A stretch of DNA of 64,000 bases, from the NCBI RefSeq assembly GCF_020329435.1, contig NZ_JAGKJK010000001.1, positions 988,543-1,052,542 on the forward strand, in the 5' to 3' direction. Source of the DNA: Bradyrhizobium hereditatis. Lineage in GTDB: Bacteria; Pseudomonadota; Alphaproteobacteria; Rhizobiales; Xanthobacteraceae. The notes beneath the pieces were generated by a model. It made no database searches. It saw only the letters and a program-made list of their open reading frames with translations, and was not told where the DNA came from. Positions within the stretch are counted from its first letter, which is position 1; the number at the start of each line of letters is the position of its first letter. The translations under genes were made by a program, and so were the position numbers. Positions 23,333 through 36,792 of the stretch are shown here, one piece after another.

Positions 23333-24390
23333 GAAACAGCCTCCTGTGCGGTCTGCGCCCTGGCCAGGGCGCCGCCGTCGCGATTGAGCATTCCATTGAT
23401 CTTGGTGAGGAGATCGTTGCGGACCGTCTCATACCCAACATTGATTGCGTAGGCAAAGCCTTCGGCGTCGGTTCCGCCGTGGCTCTTGACCACCATGCCG
23501 GTCAGTCCGAGCAGCACGCCGCCATTGAGCTTGTTCGGGTCTAGTTTGTCGCGCAGCGCTCTGAAGGCGCCGCGAGCGAACAAATAGCCAATTTTGGCCA
23601 TCCAGGACTTCGATATTTCGGTGCGGAGGAAGTCGACGATTTGGCGCGCAGTCCCCTCGGCAACCTTGAGCGCGATATTGCCGCTGAATCCCTCGGATAC
23701 GATGACATCGGCCGCGCCTTTACTGATGCCGTCGCCCTCCACAAAGCCGACATATTCGAGCTGCGGCAGGTTCATTACGCGCAGCAACTCGGCCGCCTCG
23801 CGAATCTCCTCGTGGCCCTTGATTTCCTCGACCCCGATATTGAGAAGGCCGACCGTGGGTCGCTGCAGATCGAACAGCACGCTCGCCATCGCGCTACCCA
23901 TCACCGCCATTTGCACCAGATGCTGCGCATCGCCCCCGATGGTTGCGCCGAGATCCAACACGACGGAATCGCCCCGCTTCGTCGGCAATACCGCGGCAAT
24001 CGCCGGACGGTCGATTCCGGGCACCGTGCGCAGGCAAAACCGCGCCATCGCCATCAATGCGCCGGTGTTGCCGGCCGAGACCGCAACATCCGCCTCACCC
24101 TTTTTCACGGCCTCGATCGCAAGCCACATCGACGACGTCTTGCGGCCGCGGCGCAGCGCCTGGCTTGGCTTGTCGTGCATGCTGACGGCGATATCGGTGT
24201 GGATGACGCGCGAGGCCGCTTTCAGTGCCGGATGCTTTGCCAATTCGGGATCGATGCTGGCGCGGTCACCGTACAACAGGAATTCGGTGTCGGGATGCCG
24301 GGTCAATGCAGTAGCGGCGCCGGGAATGACCACCGATGCGCCGACATCGCCACCCATGGCGTCAAGCGCGATTCGAACCTTTTGCGGCAT
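23329..24390 (-). CDS. plsX: Phosphate acyltransferase PlsX
   Basis: 353 residues from [20 protein letters not shown]. Makes acyl-phosphate from acyl-ACP for phospholipid synthesis. AMGGD at the start, then [10 protein letters not shown] and [10 protein letters not shown] are family motifs. A 51-codon extension upstream is low-complexity and rejected. The 300 bases before the gene hold only an AT-rich patch (ATAGAATATCCTATTTCGAA), probably the promoter of plsX-fabH-ihfA-merR. Confidence 0.97.
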   Translation of the reverse strand: MPQKVRIALDAMGGDVGASVVIPGAATALTRHPDTEFLLYGDRASIDPELAKHPALKAASRVIHTDIAVSMHDKPSQALRRGRKTSSMWLAIEAVKKGEADVAVSAGNTGALMAMARFCLRTVPGIDRPAIAAVLPTKRGDSVVLDLGATIGGDAQHLVQMAVMGSAMASVLFDLQRPTVGLLNIGVEEIKGHEEIREAAELLRVMNLPQLEYVGFVEGDGISKGAADVIVSEGFSGNIALKVAEGTARQIVDFLRTEISKSWMAKIGYLFARGAFRALRDKLDPNKLNGGVLLGLTGMVVKSHGGTDAEGFAYAINVGYETVRNDLLTKINGMLNRDGGALARAQTAQEAVS

Positions 24391-24690
24391 GAACGTCCCG
24401 GAAACCTGATGTCTTGCGGCCTTCTTAGAGCCCGGCCGCACGCTGGATGGCACCGCTAGCCGGTGCCGGGCGAAACGCAACTCCGCGCCTCCGCCGGGCC
24501 GCGACAATAGCGTGTCCCCGCCCCGACACAACCTCTTGACCACGGTCTTTTGGCGAAAGCGACGCGCTGTGGCCTGAAATCAAAGATATAGAATATCCTA
24601 TTTCGAATCAATGATTTAACGATAGCTCTTGGCAGAGCACCGCAACGACCTTGAACTGTCGGCCGCGTCACCTGTCGCTTGAACTGCCGC

Positions 24691-25278
24691 CTACTTGCCC
24701 TTGGGCTTCCTGGCTCGCGACTTTTTCGGGTCGACCTTCAGGGCCTTGAGCGCCGCGAACGGATGATCCTCCGGATCAGCGGCTTCAACCATCGGTTCAA
24801 ATACAGCGCCGGGCTTGCGCGGATATGGATCGACCGCGAGATACAGTGCGTCGGTGGCGACCTTGCCGAGATCGATCACGCCGTTCTCGATCGGCTCCAG
24901 CGGGTCGGGCGTCTCCTCGTCGCTTTCCTCGGCTTCGTCGACCAGCGCGGCCATCTGCGGCACCTGTTCGGGGGGCGCGAAGATCAGGTCGACCGACTCA
25001 TCGATGTCGTTTTCGATCTCCTCCAGCGTCACCACGCAGGTCTGCCCGATCCGCGCCCGCACGTGACCGGCCACGTGGAAACGGCCGCCGCTCTTTGGCA
25101 TTACGTCGAATGAGGCCTGTGCCGACAGCACCTCGCGCAGGCCGCCCATTTCGGCCACCGCATGGCGGACGGACTGATCGGCCTCGATATCGCGGTGCAG
25201 GCCGGTCTCCGGGATCTGCGCGACCGCCACGGGTGCGCACCAGGGATCGGCCTTCTCGGTCGCGCCTGTCTTGCTCAT
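24691..25278 (-). CDS. DUF177/YceD family protein
   Basis: 195 residues. VRARIGQTCVVTLEEIENDI, then PDPLEPIENGVIDLGKVATD, is the DUF177 signature (Cys strand, then Asp-Leu-Gly-x-x-Ala). In E. coli YceD affects 23S rRNA levels and lies next to rpmF-plsX; here it also precedes plsX. Basic tail KKSRARKPKGK. ATGA overlap with the upstream gene. Confidence 0.9.
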   Translation of the reverse strand: MSKTGATEKADPWCAPVAVAQIPETGLHRDIEADQSVRHAVAEMGGLREVLSAQASFDVMPKSGGRFHVAGHVRARIGQTCVVTLEEIENDIDESVDLIFAPPEQVPQMAALVDEAEESDEETPDPLEPIENGVIDLGKVATDALYLAVDPYPRKPGAVFEPMVEAADPEDHPFAALKALKVDPKKSRARKPKGK

Positions 25279-25820
25279 GGCTGTACCTTCTCCGGCAGGG
25301 GAAACCTGGCCGCACCGCTCATCAGCATCGTCTCGTCGATGCCGTCCAGGGTGACCTTCGCCGTCTCGGCATAGGCGGCCAGCAGGCGGGCCTTTTCGAT
25401 GTTCTCGCCGTTCAGGATATTCTTGCATATTGCCTGCGCCAGCGCCTCGCGGCCACCCGTCAGCGCCATGTCGTACGCGGCGGTCCGACCATAAAAGGCT
25501 TCGCCGAAAGCCTGCATGCGTTTGGGCACCGTAAGGTCTCCGACCCCCATCTCGCGCAAATTATCGTCCATATCGCTGCAAAAATGGTCGAACAGCCCCT
25601 GCGACAGGGCCGCACCGCCCTCCACCGACCTCAGCCGCCGCAGGACCAGCCACAAATGCAGCAGAAGCAGGTCAAAACGGCCGTTAACCGTGTCCGGAAC
25701 CGCAAAGTCCCGGTAAAACAACGGTTCTCGCGCCTGCGTCACGATCATGCCATAGATGGCCTCGATGGTGCCGCGCAACGGCGTCCGGGGTTTCCTGAAG
25801 TGATTGAACGGCCAAAGCAT
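25275..25820 (-). CDS. Ubiquinol-cytochrome c chaperone family protein
   Basis: 181 residues from MLWPFNHFRKPRTPLRGTIE. YGMIVTQAREPLFYRDFAVP, GRFDLLLLHLWLVLRRL and MDDNLREMGVGDLTVPKRMQ are the CBP3 pattern (PF03981), needed for assembly of the bc1 complex. Divergent from bamE with 107 bases between. Confidence 0.93.
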   Translation of the reverse strand: MLWPFNHFRKPRTPLRGTIEAIYGMIVTQAREPLFYRDFAVPDTVNGRFDLLLLHLWLVLRRLRSVEGGAALSQGLFDHFCSDMDDNLREMGVGDLTVPKRMQAFGEAFYGRTAAYDMALTGGREALAQAICKNILNGENIEKARLLAAYAETAKVTLDGIDETMLMSGAARFPLPEKVQP

Positions 25821-25927
25821 TGTGGGTTCCGCAAGCGAGCCCTCCCGGGCCACGCGTGTTGCAATCTAGCGTGCTGCCCGGTACGTCAACGCACCGCGCG
25901 ATGCAAGAGGACGGGCTAATTCCTGAT

Positions 25928-26413
25928 ATGACCGAGATCAGCCAGCTGAGCACCTGCGTGCCCTCGCCGCGCCGCATGACCGCGCGCCGGCGCGGCTTTC
26001 GCGCGGCCGCGGCCGCCGCATTGATTTGCGCGGCGCTCGCCGGCTGCATGGGCGAGCAATTCCAGAAGGGCTATATCCTACCGCCCAACGCGCTGGAACA
26101 GATTCCGATCGGCGCCAGCCAGGATCAGGTGCTGATCGTGATGGGAACGCCGTCAACGGTCGCGACCTTGAACGGCGAGGTGTTCTATTACATCTCCCAA
26201 CGCTCCGAGCGCAAAGTCGCGTTCATGAATCAGCAGGTCGTCGACCAGCGCGTGATCGCGATCTATTTCGACAAGAATCGCCAGGTGACGCGGCTCGCCA
26301 ACTACGGCTTGCAGGACGGCAAGATCTTCGACTTCATCAGCCGCACCACGCCGACGTCCGGCCAGGAACTCAGCTACCTCACGCCACTCTTCAAGCTGCT
26401 CAGCTTTAACTAG
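25928..26413 (+). CDS. bamE: BamE/SmpA outer-membrane lipoprotein
   Basis: 161 residues. A signal peptide ends in lipobox LAGC with the lipid Cys near residue 40. FQKGYILPPNALEQIPIGAS, DQVLIVMGTPSTVA and EVFYYISQRSERKVAFM match the BamE fold, part of the Bam complex that inserts outer-membrane proteins. The upstream ATG (MTEISQLST) or the later MTARRRGF could be the start; the later one gives the shorter, more usual signal. Confidence 0.9.
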   Translation: MTEISQLSTCVPSPRRMTARRRGFRAAAAAALICAALAGCMGEQFQKGYILPPNALEQIPIGASQDQVLIVMGTPSTVATLNGEVFYYISQRSERKVAFMNQQVVDQRVIAIYFDKNRQVTRLANYGLQDGKIFDFISRTTPTSGQELSYLTPLFKLLSFN

Positions 26414-26533
26414 TAAGTTCTCATTCACTCTGTTCCGTGCTGCGGAAATCCTGCGCCAAGTCGCCCGCTTGCCCTCAGCGCGCGGGCTGCCTACGGTCCC
26501 TGCCAACAAGAATCCAAAGCAGGGAGCGAACTT

Positions 26534-27538
26534 GTGACGATTAAGACCTTTTCTCGACGCCGCGTTTTGACCGGAGCTGCAGCCGTTTCAGCGGCGGCGA
26601 TTTTGCCGCGTTCAAGCTATGGCTCCGAGTGGCGGCCGACCGAGACCGTGCGGCTCATCGTGCCGGCGGCGGCGGGCGGCAGCACCGACGTGATGGGACG
26701 GCTGCTGGCTGCGCATCTGCAGACGGCGTGGGGTCAATCGGCGGTCGTGGAAAACCGTTCCGGCGGCGGCGGCACCATCGGCACGGCAGAAGTCGTGCGG
26801 GGAAGATCGGACGGTCATCTCATCCTGGTGGGCAATCCCGGCCCGAATGCAATCGCCTACAGCATCTTCCGCAACCTGACCTACAAGCCCGACCAGTTGC
26901 AGCCGGTCAGCAACATGATCCGGATTCCGAACATCGTGTCGGCGCATCCCTCTACCGGCATCAAGTCGATTCCCGAATTGATCGCCTATATCAAGGCCAA
27001 TCCGGACAAGCTGACCTACGCCTCCTCCGGCGTCGGGCAGAGCCCTCACCTCACCGGTGCCTGGTTCCTGCAGCTCACTGGCCTGAAGATGGTGCACGTG
27101 CCGTTCCGCGGTGCGGGGCCAGCACTGCAGGCGGCACTCGCAGGTGATATCCAGATCCTGTTCGACAATCTCTACCCGACGCTGCCGCAGACGCAGGAAG
27201 GCAAGCTCACCGCGCTCGCCGTCACCACGCCCGAGCGCAGCCCAGCGGCGCCCAACATCCCGACCATGCGCGAGGGCGTGCCTGAGCTTGCAAAGTTCGA
27301 CGTCTCCTCCTGGTTCGGCGTCTTCCTGCCGAAAGCAGCGCCCGCTCCCGCCGTCGAGGCGCTCAACAAGGAGATCAAGGCGATGCTGGCGCGCGATGAC
27401 GTCAAGAAGACCATCGGCAATATGGGTGCGACCGCCGACTGGGGCACGCCGCAGCAGTTCTCCGAATTCGTTCAGGCTGAGACCACGAAATTCGGCGAAA
27501 TCATCAAGCGCGAAGGCCTGCAGATGGATGTGAATTGA
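26534..27538 (+). CDS. Tripartite tricarboxylate-type periplasmic binding protein (Bug family)
   Basis: 334 residues with GTG start and GGGAGCG before it. SRRRVLTG followed by a hydrophobic stretch is a Tat-type signal. VRLIVPAAAGGSTDVMGRLL, VVENRSGGGGTIGTAEVVRG, and VPFRGAGPALQAALAGDIQI are the Bug/TctC motifs for binding carboxylated ligands. No TctA/TctB membrane partner is adjacent, as usual for this expanded family. Confidence 0.92.
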   Translation: MTIKTFSRRRVLTGAAAVSAAAILPRSSYGSEWRPTETVRLIVPAAAGGSTDVMGRLLAAHLQTAWGQSAVVENRSGGGGTIGTAEVVRGRSDGHLILVGNPGPNAIAYSIFRNLTYKPDQLQPVSNMIRIPNIVSAHPSTGIKSIPELIAYIKANPDKLTYASSGVGQSPHLTGAWFLQLTGLKMVHVPFRGAGPALQAALAGDIQILFDNLYPTLPQTQEGKLTALAVTTPERSPAAPNIPTMREGVPELAKFDVSSWFGVFLPKAAPAPAVEALNKEIKAMLARDDVKKTIGNMGATADWGTPQQFSEFVQAETTKFGEIIKREGLQMDVN

Positions 27539-27544
27539 TGATTA

Positions 27545-27626
27545 GGGTGGGTTAGGTGAAGCCGTAACCCACCTGCGGTCTCGCCGCTCACGAAGATTTC
27601 GGTGGGTTACGCTGCGCTAACCCACC
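27545..27626. repeat. Two REP-like palindromes
   Basis: GGTGGGTTA...TAACCCACC occurs twice: once with spacer GGTGAAGCCG and again as GGTGGGTTACGCTGCGCTAA-CCCACC. The second form is a dispersed REP-type palindrome of Bradyrhizobium-group genomes. No gene lies between the binding-protein gene and the terminator. Confidence 0.75.
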
Positions 27627-27642
27627 CTACGAAGCCCAAAAC

Positions 27643-27674
27643 AAAACCCCGCGGCTCGCCCGCGGGGTTTTTTT
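27643..27674. terminator. Bidirectional intrinsic terminator
   Basis: CCCCGCGG/CCGCGGGG with a five-base loop, followed by TTTTTTT on plus and preceded by AAAACAAAA. It serves the binding-protein gene on plus and hppA on minus. Confidence 0.9.
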
Positions 27675-27693
27675 CGATCAGCTACTTCGCCGC

Positions 27694-29808
<2,115 letters not shown>

Positions 29809-30055
29809 AGAAGTTGCCTCAGATGCTCGTTTTCCGCCCCACGCCATCCCGCGAGCGCGGCCGGCGCATTATTGAAGGAGGCCTGCCCTCCCCAAAAGGG
29901 CGGCCTCAAATCGGCGGGGACCTTGCCAAAATCGCCACCGCGGCGCAACGCTGCCAAGGGCAAAAACGGTCCGTTTTTGAAAGGAATCACCGGTATCGAT
30001 CTAAATAATTTGCCGCTCGGCGGGACAGTGGCGGACGGCGCATCCGACCTCTCCG

Positions 30056-31051
30056 TCAGAAGTGGCTGTAGGACAGCCGCTCCAGCGCGATCTCTCTGCC
30101 CTCTCTGTCGACGAACTTCGGGGCGGTGCTTCCCGCGACTACCGTTCCGATGGAACTGACCGGGATGCCCACACGTTGCGCAGCCTCCGCAAACGCCTCG
30201 ATGCGGTCCTCCGCCACCGTGCACAGTATCTCATAATCGTCGCCGCCGGTGATCAGCGTCTCCAGTCCGACAACCCCGCGCGACACCAGATCCCGTGCTG
30301 CACCCGACAGCGGGACCTGCCCCACATCGATCACGGCCGAGACGCCGGAAACGCCGCAGAGTTTGGCCAGATCGCCGGCGAGTCCATCGGACACATCCAT
30401 TGACGCGCTGGCATGGTCGCTGATGATCCCGGCCATCGCCACATGCGGCTGCGGCACACGATAGCGTCCGACCAGCGCCTCGCGCGCGGCCTTGTCGGAT
30501 GCGGCGGCATGCACCTTACCGCCGCGCAGAATGGCAAGTCCCAGCGCGGCGTCGCCGATCGTGCCCGTCACCATCACGCGCTCGCCGGGGCTGGCGCCGC
30601 TGCGATGAACCATCTTGCCCGGCGGTACCCGGCCGAACGCGGTGACCGAGACCATCAGCGGGCCCGGCGTCGATACGGTGTCGCCTCCCAATAGCGGACA
30701 GGCGAACTGCACGGCGTCCTCCCCGAGCGCCGCCGCGAACGGTTTTAGCCAAGCCTCATCCGAGCTGCGCAAGGCCAGCGCCAGCACGAAGCCAGCCGGC
30801 GTGGCCCCCTTGGCGGCGAGATCGCTGAGATTCACCCGCAGCGCCTTGCGCGCGACGGTATCGGGGGGATCGTCGGACAGAAAATGCACGCCTTCGATGA
30901 TGGCGTCCGTCGTCACCACGACATCAGCGCCATCGGGCTTCAACGCAGCGGCGTCGTCGTCGAGGCGGAATGCGCCGGGGTCGGTCGCAAGCGGCCGGAA
31001 ATAGCGCGCGATTAGCGCCTCCTCGCCGGACGCGGGCTTGTCGCTAGCCAC
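30056..31051 (-). CDS. thiL: Thiamine-monophosphate kinase
   Basis: 331 residues from a GTG that overlaps the nusB end by 8 bases. RLDDDAAAL, TTDAIIEGVHF, LGGDTVSTPG and SMDVSDGLAGDL are ThiL/PurM-fold motifs; GGDDYEIL is the second substrate loop. Phosphorylates thiamine monophosphate to the diphosphate. Confidence 0.95.
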   Translation of the reverse strand: MASDKPASGEEALIARYFRPLATDPGAFRLDDDAAALKPDGADVVVTTDAIIEGVHFLSDDPPDTVARKALRVNLSDLAAKGATPAGFVLALALRSSDEAWLKPFAAALGEDAVQFACPLLGGDTVSTPGPLMVSVTAFGRVPPGKMVHRSGASPGERVMVTGTIGDAALGLAILRGGKVHAAASDKAAREALVGRYRVPQPHVAMAGIISDHASASMDVSDGLAGDLAKLCGVSGVSAVIDVGQVPLSGAARDLVSRGVVGLETLITGGDDYEILCTVAEDRIEAFAEAAQRVGIPVSSIGTVVAGSTAPKFVDREGREIALERLSYSHF

Positions 31052-31538
31052 GCGCAAACTCGTCGGCGCGGAACTGGCGCGCGATCTGGTCGAGCACCGC
31101 ATTCACCATCCCGGTCTCGTCCTTTTCAACGAAGGCGTGCGCGACGTCGACATATTCGGACACGACCACGCGGCCAGGAACGTCCTTGCGGTGCTCCAGT
31201 TCGTAGGAGCCGGCCCGCAGCACTGCGCGCAGAATCGCATCGATCCGCTTCAAGGGCCAGCCCTTCGACAGCGCATCATCGATCAGGGGATCGAGCCTCG
31301 CCTGGTCGCGGACCACGCCCGACACTACGTCGCGGAAAAACGCAGCTTCCGCCGGCAGATATTTGTCGCCCTCGACCTCGTTGCCGAGCCAGTGGCTTTC
31401 GAACTCAGCGAAGATGTCGTTGATGCCCGCACCGGCGATGTCCATCTGGTACAGCGCCTGCACGGCGGCAAGCCGCGCCGCGCCGCGCCGGTTGGCTTTC
31501 CTTTCGGGACCTTTGGCCGGCTTTTTCTGATCCGCCAT
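31044..31538 (-). CDS. nusB: Transcription antitermination factor NusB
   Basis: 164 residues. RRGAARLAAVQALYQMDIAG, then DAILRAVLRAGSYELEHRKD and VVVSEYVDVAHAFVEKDETG MVN, is the all-helical NusB. Binds boxA RNA with S10 for rRNA antitermination. Follows ribH by 4 bases, a conserved pairing. Confidence 0.96.
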   Translation of the reverse strand: MADQKKPAKGPERKANRRGAARLAAVQALYQMDIAGAGINDIFAEFESHWLGNEVEGDKYLPAEAAFFRDVVSGVVRDQARLDPLIDDALSKGWPLKRIDAILRAVLRAGSYELEHRKDVPGRVVVSEYVDVAHAFVEKDETGMVNAVLDQIARQFRADEFARG

Positions 31539-31542
31539 CCTC

Positions 31543-32034
31543 TTAAGCCTTTGTCAGCCGCCGCTTGATCCGCAGCATCGCCAGCGCAGCCCGCGCGGCG
31601 TCGCCGCCCTTGTTCAACTCGCTGGCGCGCGCCCTCGCCCAGGCCTGCGCGTCGGTATTCACGGTCAGGATGCCGTTGCCAAGCGGAACTTTTCGCGCGA
31701 CCGAAAGATCCATCAGCGCGCGCGAGGATTCCATCGAGACGATCTCGAAATGGATGGTATCACCGCGCACCACGCAGCCGAGCGCAATTGCCGCATCATA
31801 GGGCTTGCCGTTCTTTTCGGCAGCATCAAGCGCAATCGCGATCGCCGCCGGAATTTCCAATGCGCCGGGTACTGTGATGACATCGTGCGTCACGCCGGCG
31901 GCTTTCAGCTCGGCGACCGCGCCTTCCAGCAGCGCATCCTGGATATCGTCATAAAATCGCGCCTCGACGATCAGCGCGCGCGCGCCTGAGATGTCGGTCT
32001 GGTCCTTCAGCGGTGCGCGCCGTGCGTCTGCCAT
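31543..32034 (-). CDS. ribH: 6,7-dimethyl-8-ribityllumazine synthase
   Basis: 163 residues. [55 protein letters not shown] and [19 protein letters not shown] match lumazine synthase; the catalytic His is in the DTIHFE segment. Fourth of the rib genes in this operon. Confidence 0.96.
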   Translation of the reverse strand: MADARRAPLKDQTDISGARALIVEARFYDDIQDALLEGAVAELKAAGVTHDVITVPGALEIPAAIAIALDAAEKNGKPYDAAIALGCVVRGDTIHFEIVSMESSRALMDLSVARKVPLGNGILTVNTDAQAWARARASELNKGGDAARAALAMLRIKRRLTKA

Positions 32035-32102
32035 CGTTCAATCCGTTCACTCTTCTACCGGCGACGTTATGTAGTCGCCGCGGGTGGCCAAGCCAAGCGC
32101 CG

Positions 32103-32711
32103 TCACTTCATTTCCGATAGCCGCGCCGCATACCGGGCCATCAAATCGACCTCAATGTTGACCTCGCTGCCCGCGCGCCAGCCACTCAGCGTCGTAACAG
32201 TCAGGGTATGCGGGATGATCAGCACCGAAAATGTCACATCCTCGACCGTATTCACGGTCAATGACACGCCATCCAACGTCACAGACCCCTTGGCGGCGAT
32301 GAAGCGGGCGAGCTCGCGCGTGGTGCGCAGTTCGAACCGCGCCATGTCAGGCAGATCGTCACGCTTGAGTATGGTCGCAATACCATCGGCATGGCCCGCT
32401 ACAATGTGGCCGCCGAGCTCGTCGCCGATCTTCAGCGCGCGCTCGAGATTAAGCCTGGTGCCCTTGATCCAGTGCTTCGCCGTGGTCATGCCGAGCGTTT
32501 CGGCGGCGGCGTCGACATCGAACCAAGTCTTGCCGCCCTCGACGCCCGAAGCCACCACCGTGAGGCAGACGCCGTTGCAGGCAATCGAGGCGCCGTCGGC
32601 GATCGTCGTCTGATCGTAGCTGCAGGCGATCCGCATGCGATGCAGCTGCCCCTGCGCGGTTGGCGTCAGGGCAACGATCTCGCCGATATCGGTGACTATT
32701 CCGGTAAACAT
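32103..32711 (-). CDS. ribE: Riboflavin synthase alpha subunit
   Basis: 202 residues, two lumazine-binding barrels: [22 protein letters not shown] and GHIVAGHADGIAT in the first, then VTLDGVSLTVNTVE in the second. Converts two lumazines to riboflavin and a pyrimidine recycled by RibH. Start overlaps the ribD stop (TAATG). Confidence 0.96.
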   Translation of the reverse strand: MFTGIVTDIGEIVALTPTAQGQLHRMRIACSYDQTTIADGASIACNGVCLTVVASGVEGGKTWFDVDAAAETLGMTTAKHWIKGTRLNLERALKIGDELGGHIVAGHADGIATILKRDDLPDMARFELRTTRELARFIAAKGSVTLDGVSLTVNTVEDVTFSVLIIPHTLTVTTLSGWRAGSEVNIEVDLMARYAARLSEMK

Positions 32712-33874
32712 TACGCGCGCTCGTAAATCGTAAGGGTGTCCTTATCCAGCGTCTCGCTAGCACGAACGCCGTAATAGTTCGACTGTGTAACTGAGGTGAG
32801 CGGCAGCCCGTGCAAAGCGGCGACGCCATCGGCACCAACCATGTTCGGACCGCGCAGCAGCCAGACTTCATCGGCAAGGTCGTCCGCAACAAGACGCGAT
32901 GCGACCCGGCTACCTCCCTCGACCATCAGCCGCGTGATGCCTTTCTCGGACAGCGCGTGCAGCGCCGCCCGCAAATCGAGCCCCGGCATTCCCGGATCGG
33001 TCGCCACGCGCATCACCTGCGCGCCGGCTGCGCCGAGTTTCGCGGCCGCAGCGGCCTCCGCCATCTCCGATGTCATCACCCAGAGCGGCGTGCCGCGCGC
33101 TGAATGCACGAGCCGGCTATCGCCGGGAATTCGTAAGCTGCGATCCAGAACCACCCGCACCGGCGAGCGCGCTTCCATCCCAGGCAGGCGGCAAGTCAGC
33201 AGCGGATCGTCCGCACGCACGGTGCCGATGCCGACCAGTATGGCGTCGCATTGCGCGCGCAACAGATGCACGCGCGTCTTCGCCACTTCGCCTGTGATCG
33301 CGACCGGCTTGTGGCCGGCGGCAGCGATCTTGTCGTCGGCGGAGACGGCGAGTTTCAGGATCACATGCGGGCGCTTATCGCGGACACGCCGGAAATGCCC
33401 GGCGTGATCGCGCGCGGCTTCGGAAGCGCCAACCCCGACATCGACTATGATCCCCGCGGCGCGGAGTTTCGCATGTCCCTGCCCGGCCACTTCCGGATTG
33501 GGGTCCTCGATCGCCGACACCACGCGCGCGATGCCGGAGGCGATCACGGCGTCAACGCAGGGCGGCGACTTGCCGAAATGCGAACAGGGTTCGAGCGTCA
33601 CATAGAGCGTGGCGCCGCGCGCGGCCTCGCCGGCCCGCTTCAGCGCCTCGGGCTCGGCATGCGGACGGCCGCCCGGTTGCGTCCAGCCGCGGCCAACAAT
33701 GACGCCGTCCTTGACCACGACCGCGCCGACAGCCGGGTTCGGCCAAGTGCGGCCGAGCCCGCGCCGGCCAAGCGTCAGCGCCAGCTGCATGAAGCGCTGG
33801 TCCGCCGCCCGAGCCTGTTCCTTGGCTTCCTTGAGCTTCTGCCCGTACTGGTCTTCCAGAATGCGGAAGATCAT
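32711..33874 (-). CDS. ribD: Bifunctional pyrimidine deaminase/reductase
   Basis: 387 residues. Deaminase domain: [23 protein letters not shown] and [18 protein letters not shown] supply the zinc His/Cys set. Reductase domain: [34 protein letters not shown] and [13 protein letters not shown]. Two successive steps of riboflavin synthesis. The first ~27 residues ([12 protein letters not shown]...) are an extension; ATGA overlap with nrdR fixes the start. Confidence 0.96.
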   Translation of the reverse strand: MIFRILEDQYGQKLKEAKEQARAADQRFMQLALTLGRRGLGRTWPNPAVGAVVVKDGVIVGRGWTQPGGRPHAEPEALKRAGEAARGATLYVTLEPCSHFGKSPPCVDAVIASGIARVVSAIEDPNPEVAGQGHAKLRAAGIIVDVGVGASEAARDHAGHFRRVRDKRPHVILKLAVSADDKIAAAGHKPVAITGEVAKTRVHLLRAQCDAILVGIGTVRADDPLLTCRLPGMEARSPVRVVLDRSLRIPGDSRLVHSARGTPLWVMTSEMAEAAAAAKLGAAGAQVMRVATDPGMPGLDLRAALHALSEKGITRLMVEGGSRVASRLVADDLADEVWLLRGPNMVGADGVAALHGLPLTSVTQSNYYGVRASETLDKDTLTIYERA

Positions 33875-34353
33875 TTGCGCAACGTGGCGATCCGCGCTTC
33901 GTCCTCGCCCGAGAGCTCGCCGAGCACGGCCTCGAAATCCTTGGCCTCGCGGAAATTGCGATAGACCGAGGCGAAGCGCACATAGGCGACATCATCGAGC
34001 TGACGCAGATGCTCCATTACGATCTCCCCGATCGCCTCCGAGGAGACTTCCGCCTCGCCGCCGCTTTCGAGCTCGCGCACGATCGCCGAGACCATTTTCT
34101 CGACCCGCTCAGGATCCACCGGCCGCTTGCGCAGGCTGATCTGCACCGAGCGCATCAGCTTGTCGCGGTCGAACGGCACGCGGCGGCCGTTGCGCTTGAT
34201 CACGGTCAGTTCGCGCAGCTGCACCCGCTCGAAGGTGGTGAAGCGGAAGTTGCAGGCGATGCACACCCGCCGCCGCCGGATCACGGCCGAATCCTCGGTC
34301 GGCCGCGAATCCTTCACCTGCGTATCGAGACTGTTGCAGCTCGGACAGCGCAT
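33871..34353 (-). CDS. nrdR: Transcriptional repressor NrdR
   Basis: 160 residues. [20 protein letters not shown] and [20 protein letters not shown] form the four-Cys zinc ribbon; the rest is an ATP-cone. Represses ribonucleotide reductase genes according to dATP/ATP. Position between glyA and ribD is classical. Confidence 0.97.
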   Translation of the reverse strand: MRCPSCNSLDTQVKDSRPTEDSAVIRRRRVCIACNFRFTTFERVQLRELTVIKRNGRRVPFDRDKLMRSVQISLRKRPVDPERVEKMVSAIVRELESGGEAEVSSEAIGEIVMEHLRQLDDVAYVRFASVYRNFREAKDFEAVLGELSGEDEARIATLRK

Positions 34354-34366
34354 CCACTCGCGTCCT

Positions 34367-35668
<1,302 letters not shown>

Positions 35669-35842
35669 TGGGCGAAATATCTCCACCGCCGCAGGCCCTT
35701 AGGGGCGAAGCGGGCGGGTCTGGTGTGGCGGTCGAAAGAAGCCTGCGAGATACCACATCCGGGCCGGAATGGCCAAGCATTTGCGGTATCCGGCTGATAT
35801 TTATGCAAGATATGGTGGGCGCGAAGGGGTAGCCGAGGCGCT

Positions 35843-35995
35843 CCGTGTCCCGGACGCGGTGCAGCGCCCTCGGGCGATGCGCCGCAGAGCCGGGACCCAA
35901 ATACCTGCCAGCGACACCGTGAGCGTGGGTCCCGGGTCTGCGGCGCACCATTCGCTCCGCTCAGGCTGCGCGGCGCCCGGGACACGAACGCTCCC
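35843..35995. repeat. Dispersed palindromic repeat between glyA and a transferase gene
   Basis: CCCGGACGCGGTGCAGCG ... CCGGGACCC and its inverted counterpart GGGTCCCGGGTCTGCGGCGC ... CGCCCGGGAC form a large imperfect inverted repeat. Related sequence occurs at about 52.2 kb. A BIME-like element of the Bradyrhizobium group; no gene in the gap. Confidence 0.7.
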
Positions 35996-35996
35996 G

Positions 35997-36620
35997 TCAC
36001 GCAAACCGATATGGCCCGCCCTTGGCGATCGAGCGCTGGAACGCCGGCCGGGCGTGCATGCGTTCCAGCCAGGCGGCGAGGTTCCGATACGGCTCCAGTT
36101 TCCCGAACACCTTGGCCATCTCCCCGACAAAACTCATCTGGATGTCGGCGCCACTCAGCGACGGGCCGACGAAGAAGTCGCGGCCCTCAAGCGCGTGGTC
36201 GACATAGCCAAGATGGTTGGCAAGTTCGCTGTCGATGCGCGGATGCAGCGGTGCGCCCGCCTCTTTCAGCCGCCCGACATAGAGGTTCAACATCAGCGGC
36301 AGCATTGCCGAGCCCTCAGCGTAGTGCAGCCACTCGTTATAGGCCTCGTAATCGTCGCTGCCGAGGGCAGGCATCATCGCACCCTTGCCGTAACGGCGGA
36401 TGATGTAATCGATGATAGCGCCGGACTCCGCGATCGTCCGGTTACCGTCAGTGATGACTGGTGACTTGCCGAGCGGATGCACCGCCTTCAACTCCGGCGG
36501 CGCCAGCCGCGTCTCGGCGTTGCGCTGGTAGCGCTTCATCTCATAGGGAAGCCCAAGTTCCTCCAGCAGCCACAGAATTCGCTGTGATCGGGAGTCGTTG
36601 AGGTGATGAAGCGTGAGCAT
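35997..36620 (-). CDS. Glutathione S-transferase family protein
   Basis: 207 residues. Thioredoxin-fold N-terminus (LNDSRSQRILWLLEELGLPY), HPLGKSPVITD with cis-Pro, and AESGAIIDYIIRRYG binding the glutathione glutamyl end; helical C-terminal domain (DYVD..GPSLSGADIQMSF). Catalytic Ser or Tyr type; substrate unknown. Confidence 0.92.
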   Translation of the reverse strand: MLTLHHLNDSRSQRILWLLEELGLPYEMKRYQRNAETRLAPPELKAVHPLGKSPVITDGNRTIAESGAIIDYIIRRYGKGAMMPALGSDDYEAYNEWLHYAEGSAMLPLMLNLYVGRLKEAGAPLHPRIDSELANHLGYVDHALEGRDFFVGPSLSGADIQMSFVGEMAKVFGKLEPYRNLAAWLERMHARPAFQRSIAKGGPYRFA

Positions 36621-36792
36621 GGGGTTTTTCTCCGCTTGCTATTGATGGGCGCTATTGGCCTGAGAGTGTCATTGGGGGCGAGGTGAAGCAATCCGTCCCT
36701 GCAGGATGGGTGGAGCGAAAGCGATACCCATCAATGCCCCACCACGCGGTGCACGCCATGATGGGTTTCGCTTCGCTCACCGCTCTTTCCCC

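Noticed and set aside
23594..24459. Overlapping plus-strand frames opposite plsX
   Set aside because: Shadows; PlsX motifs are complete on the minus strand.
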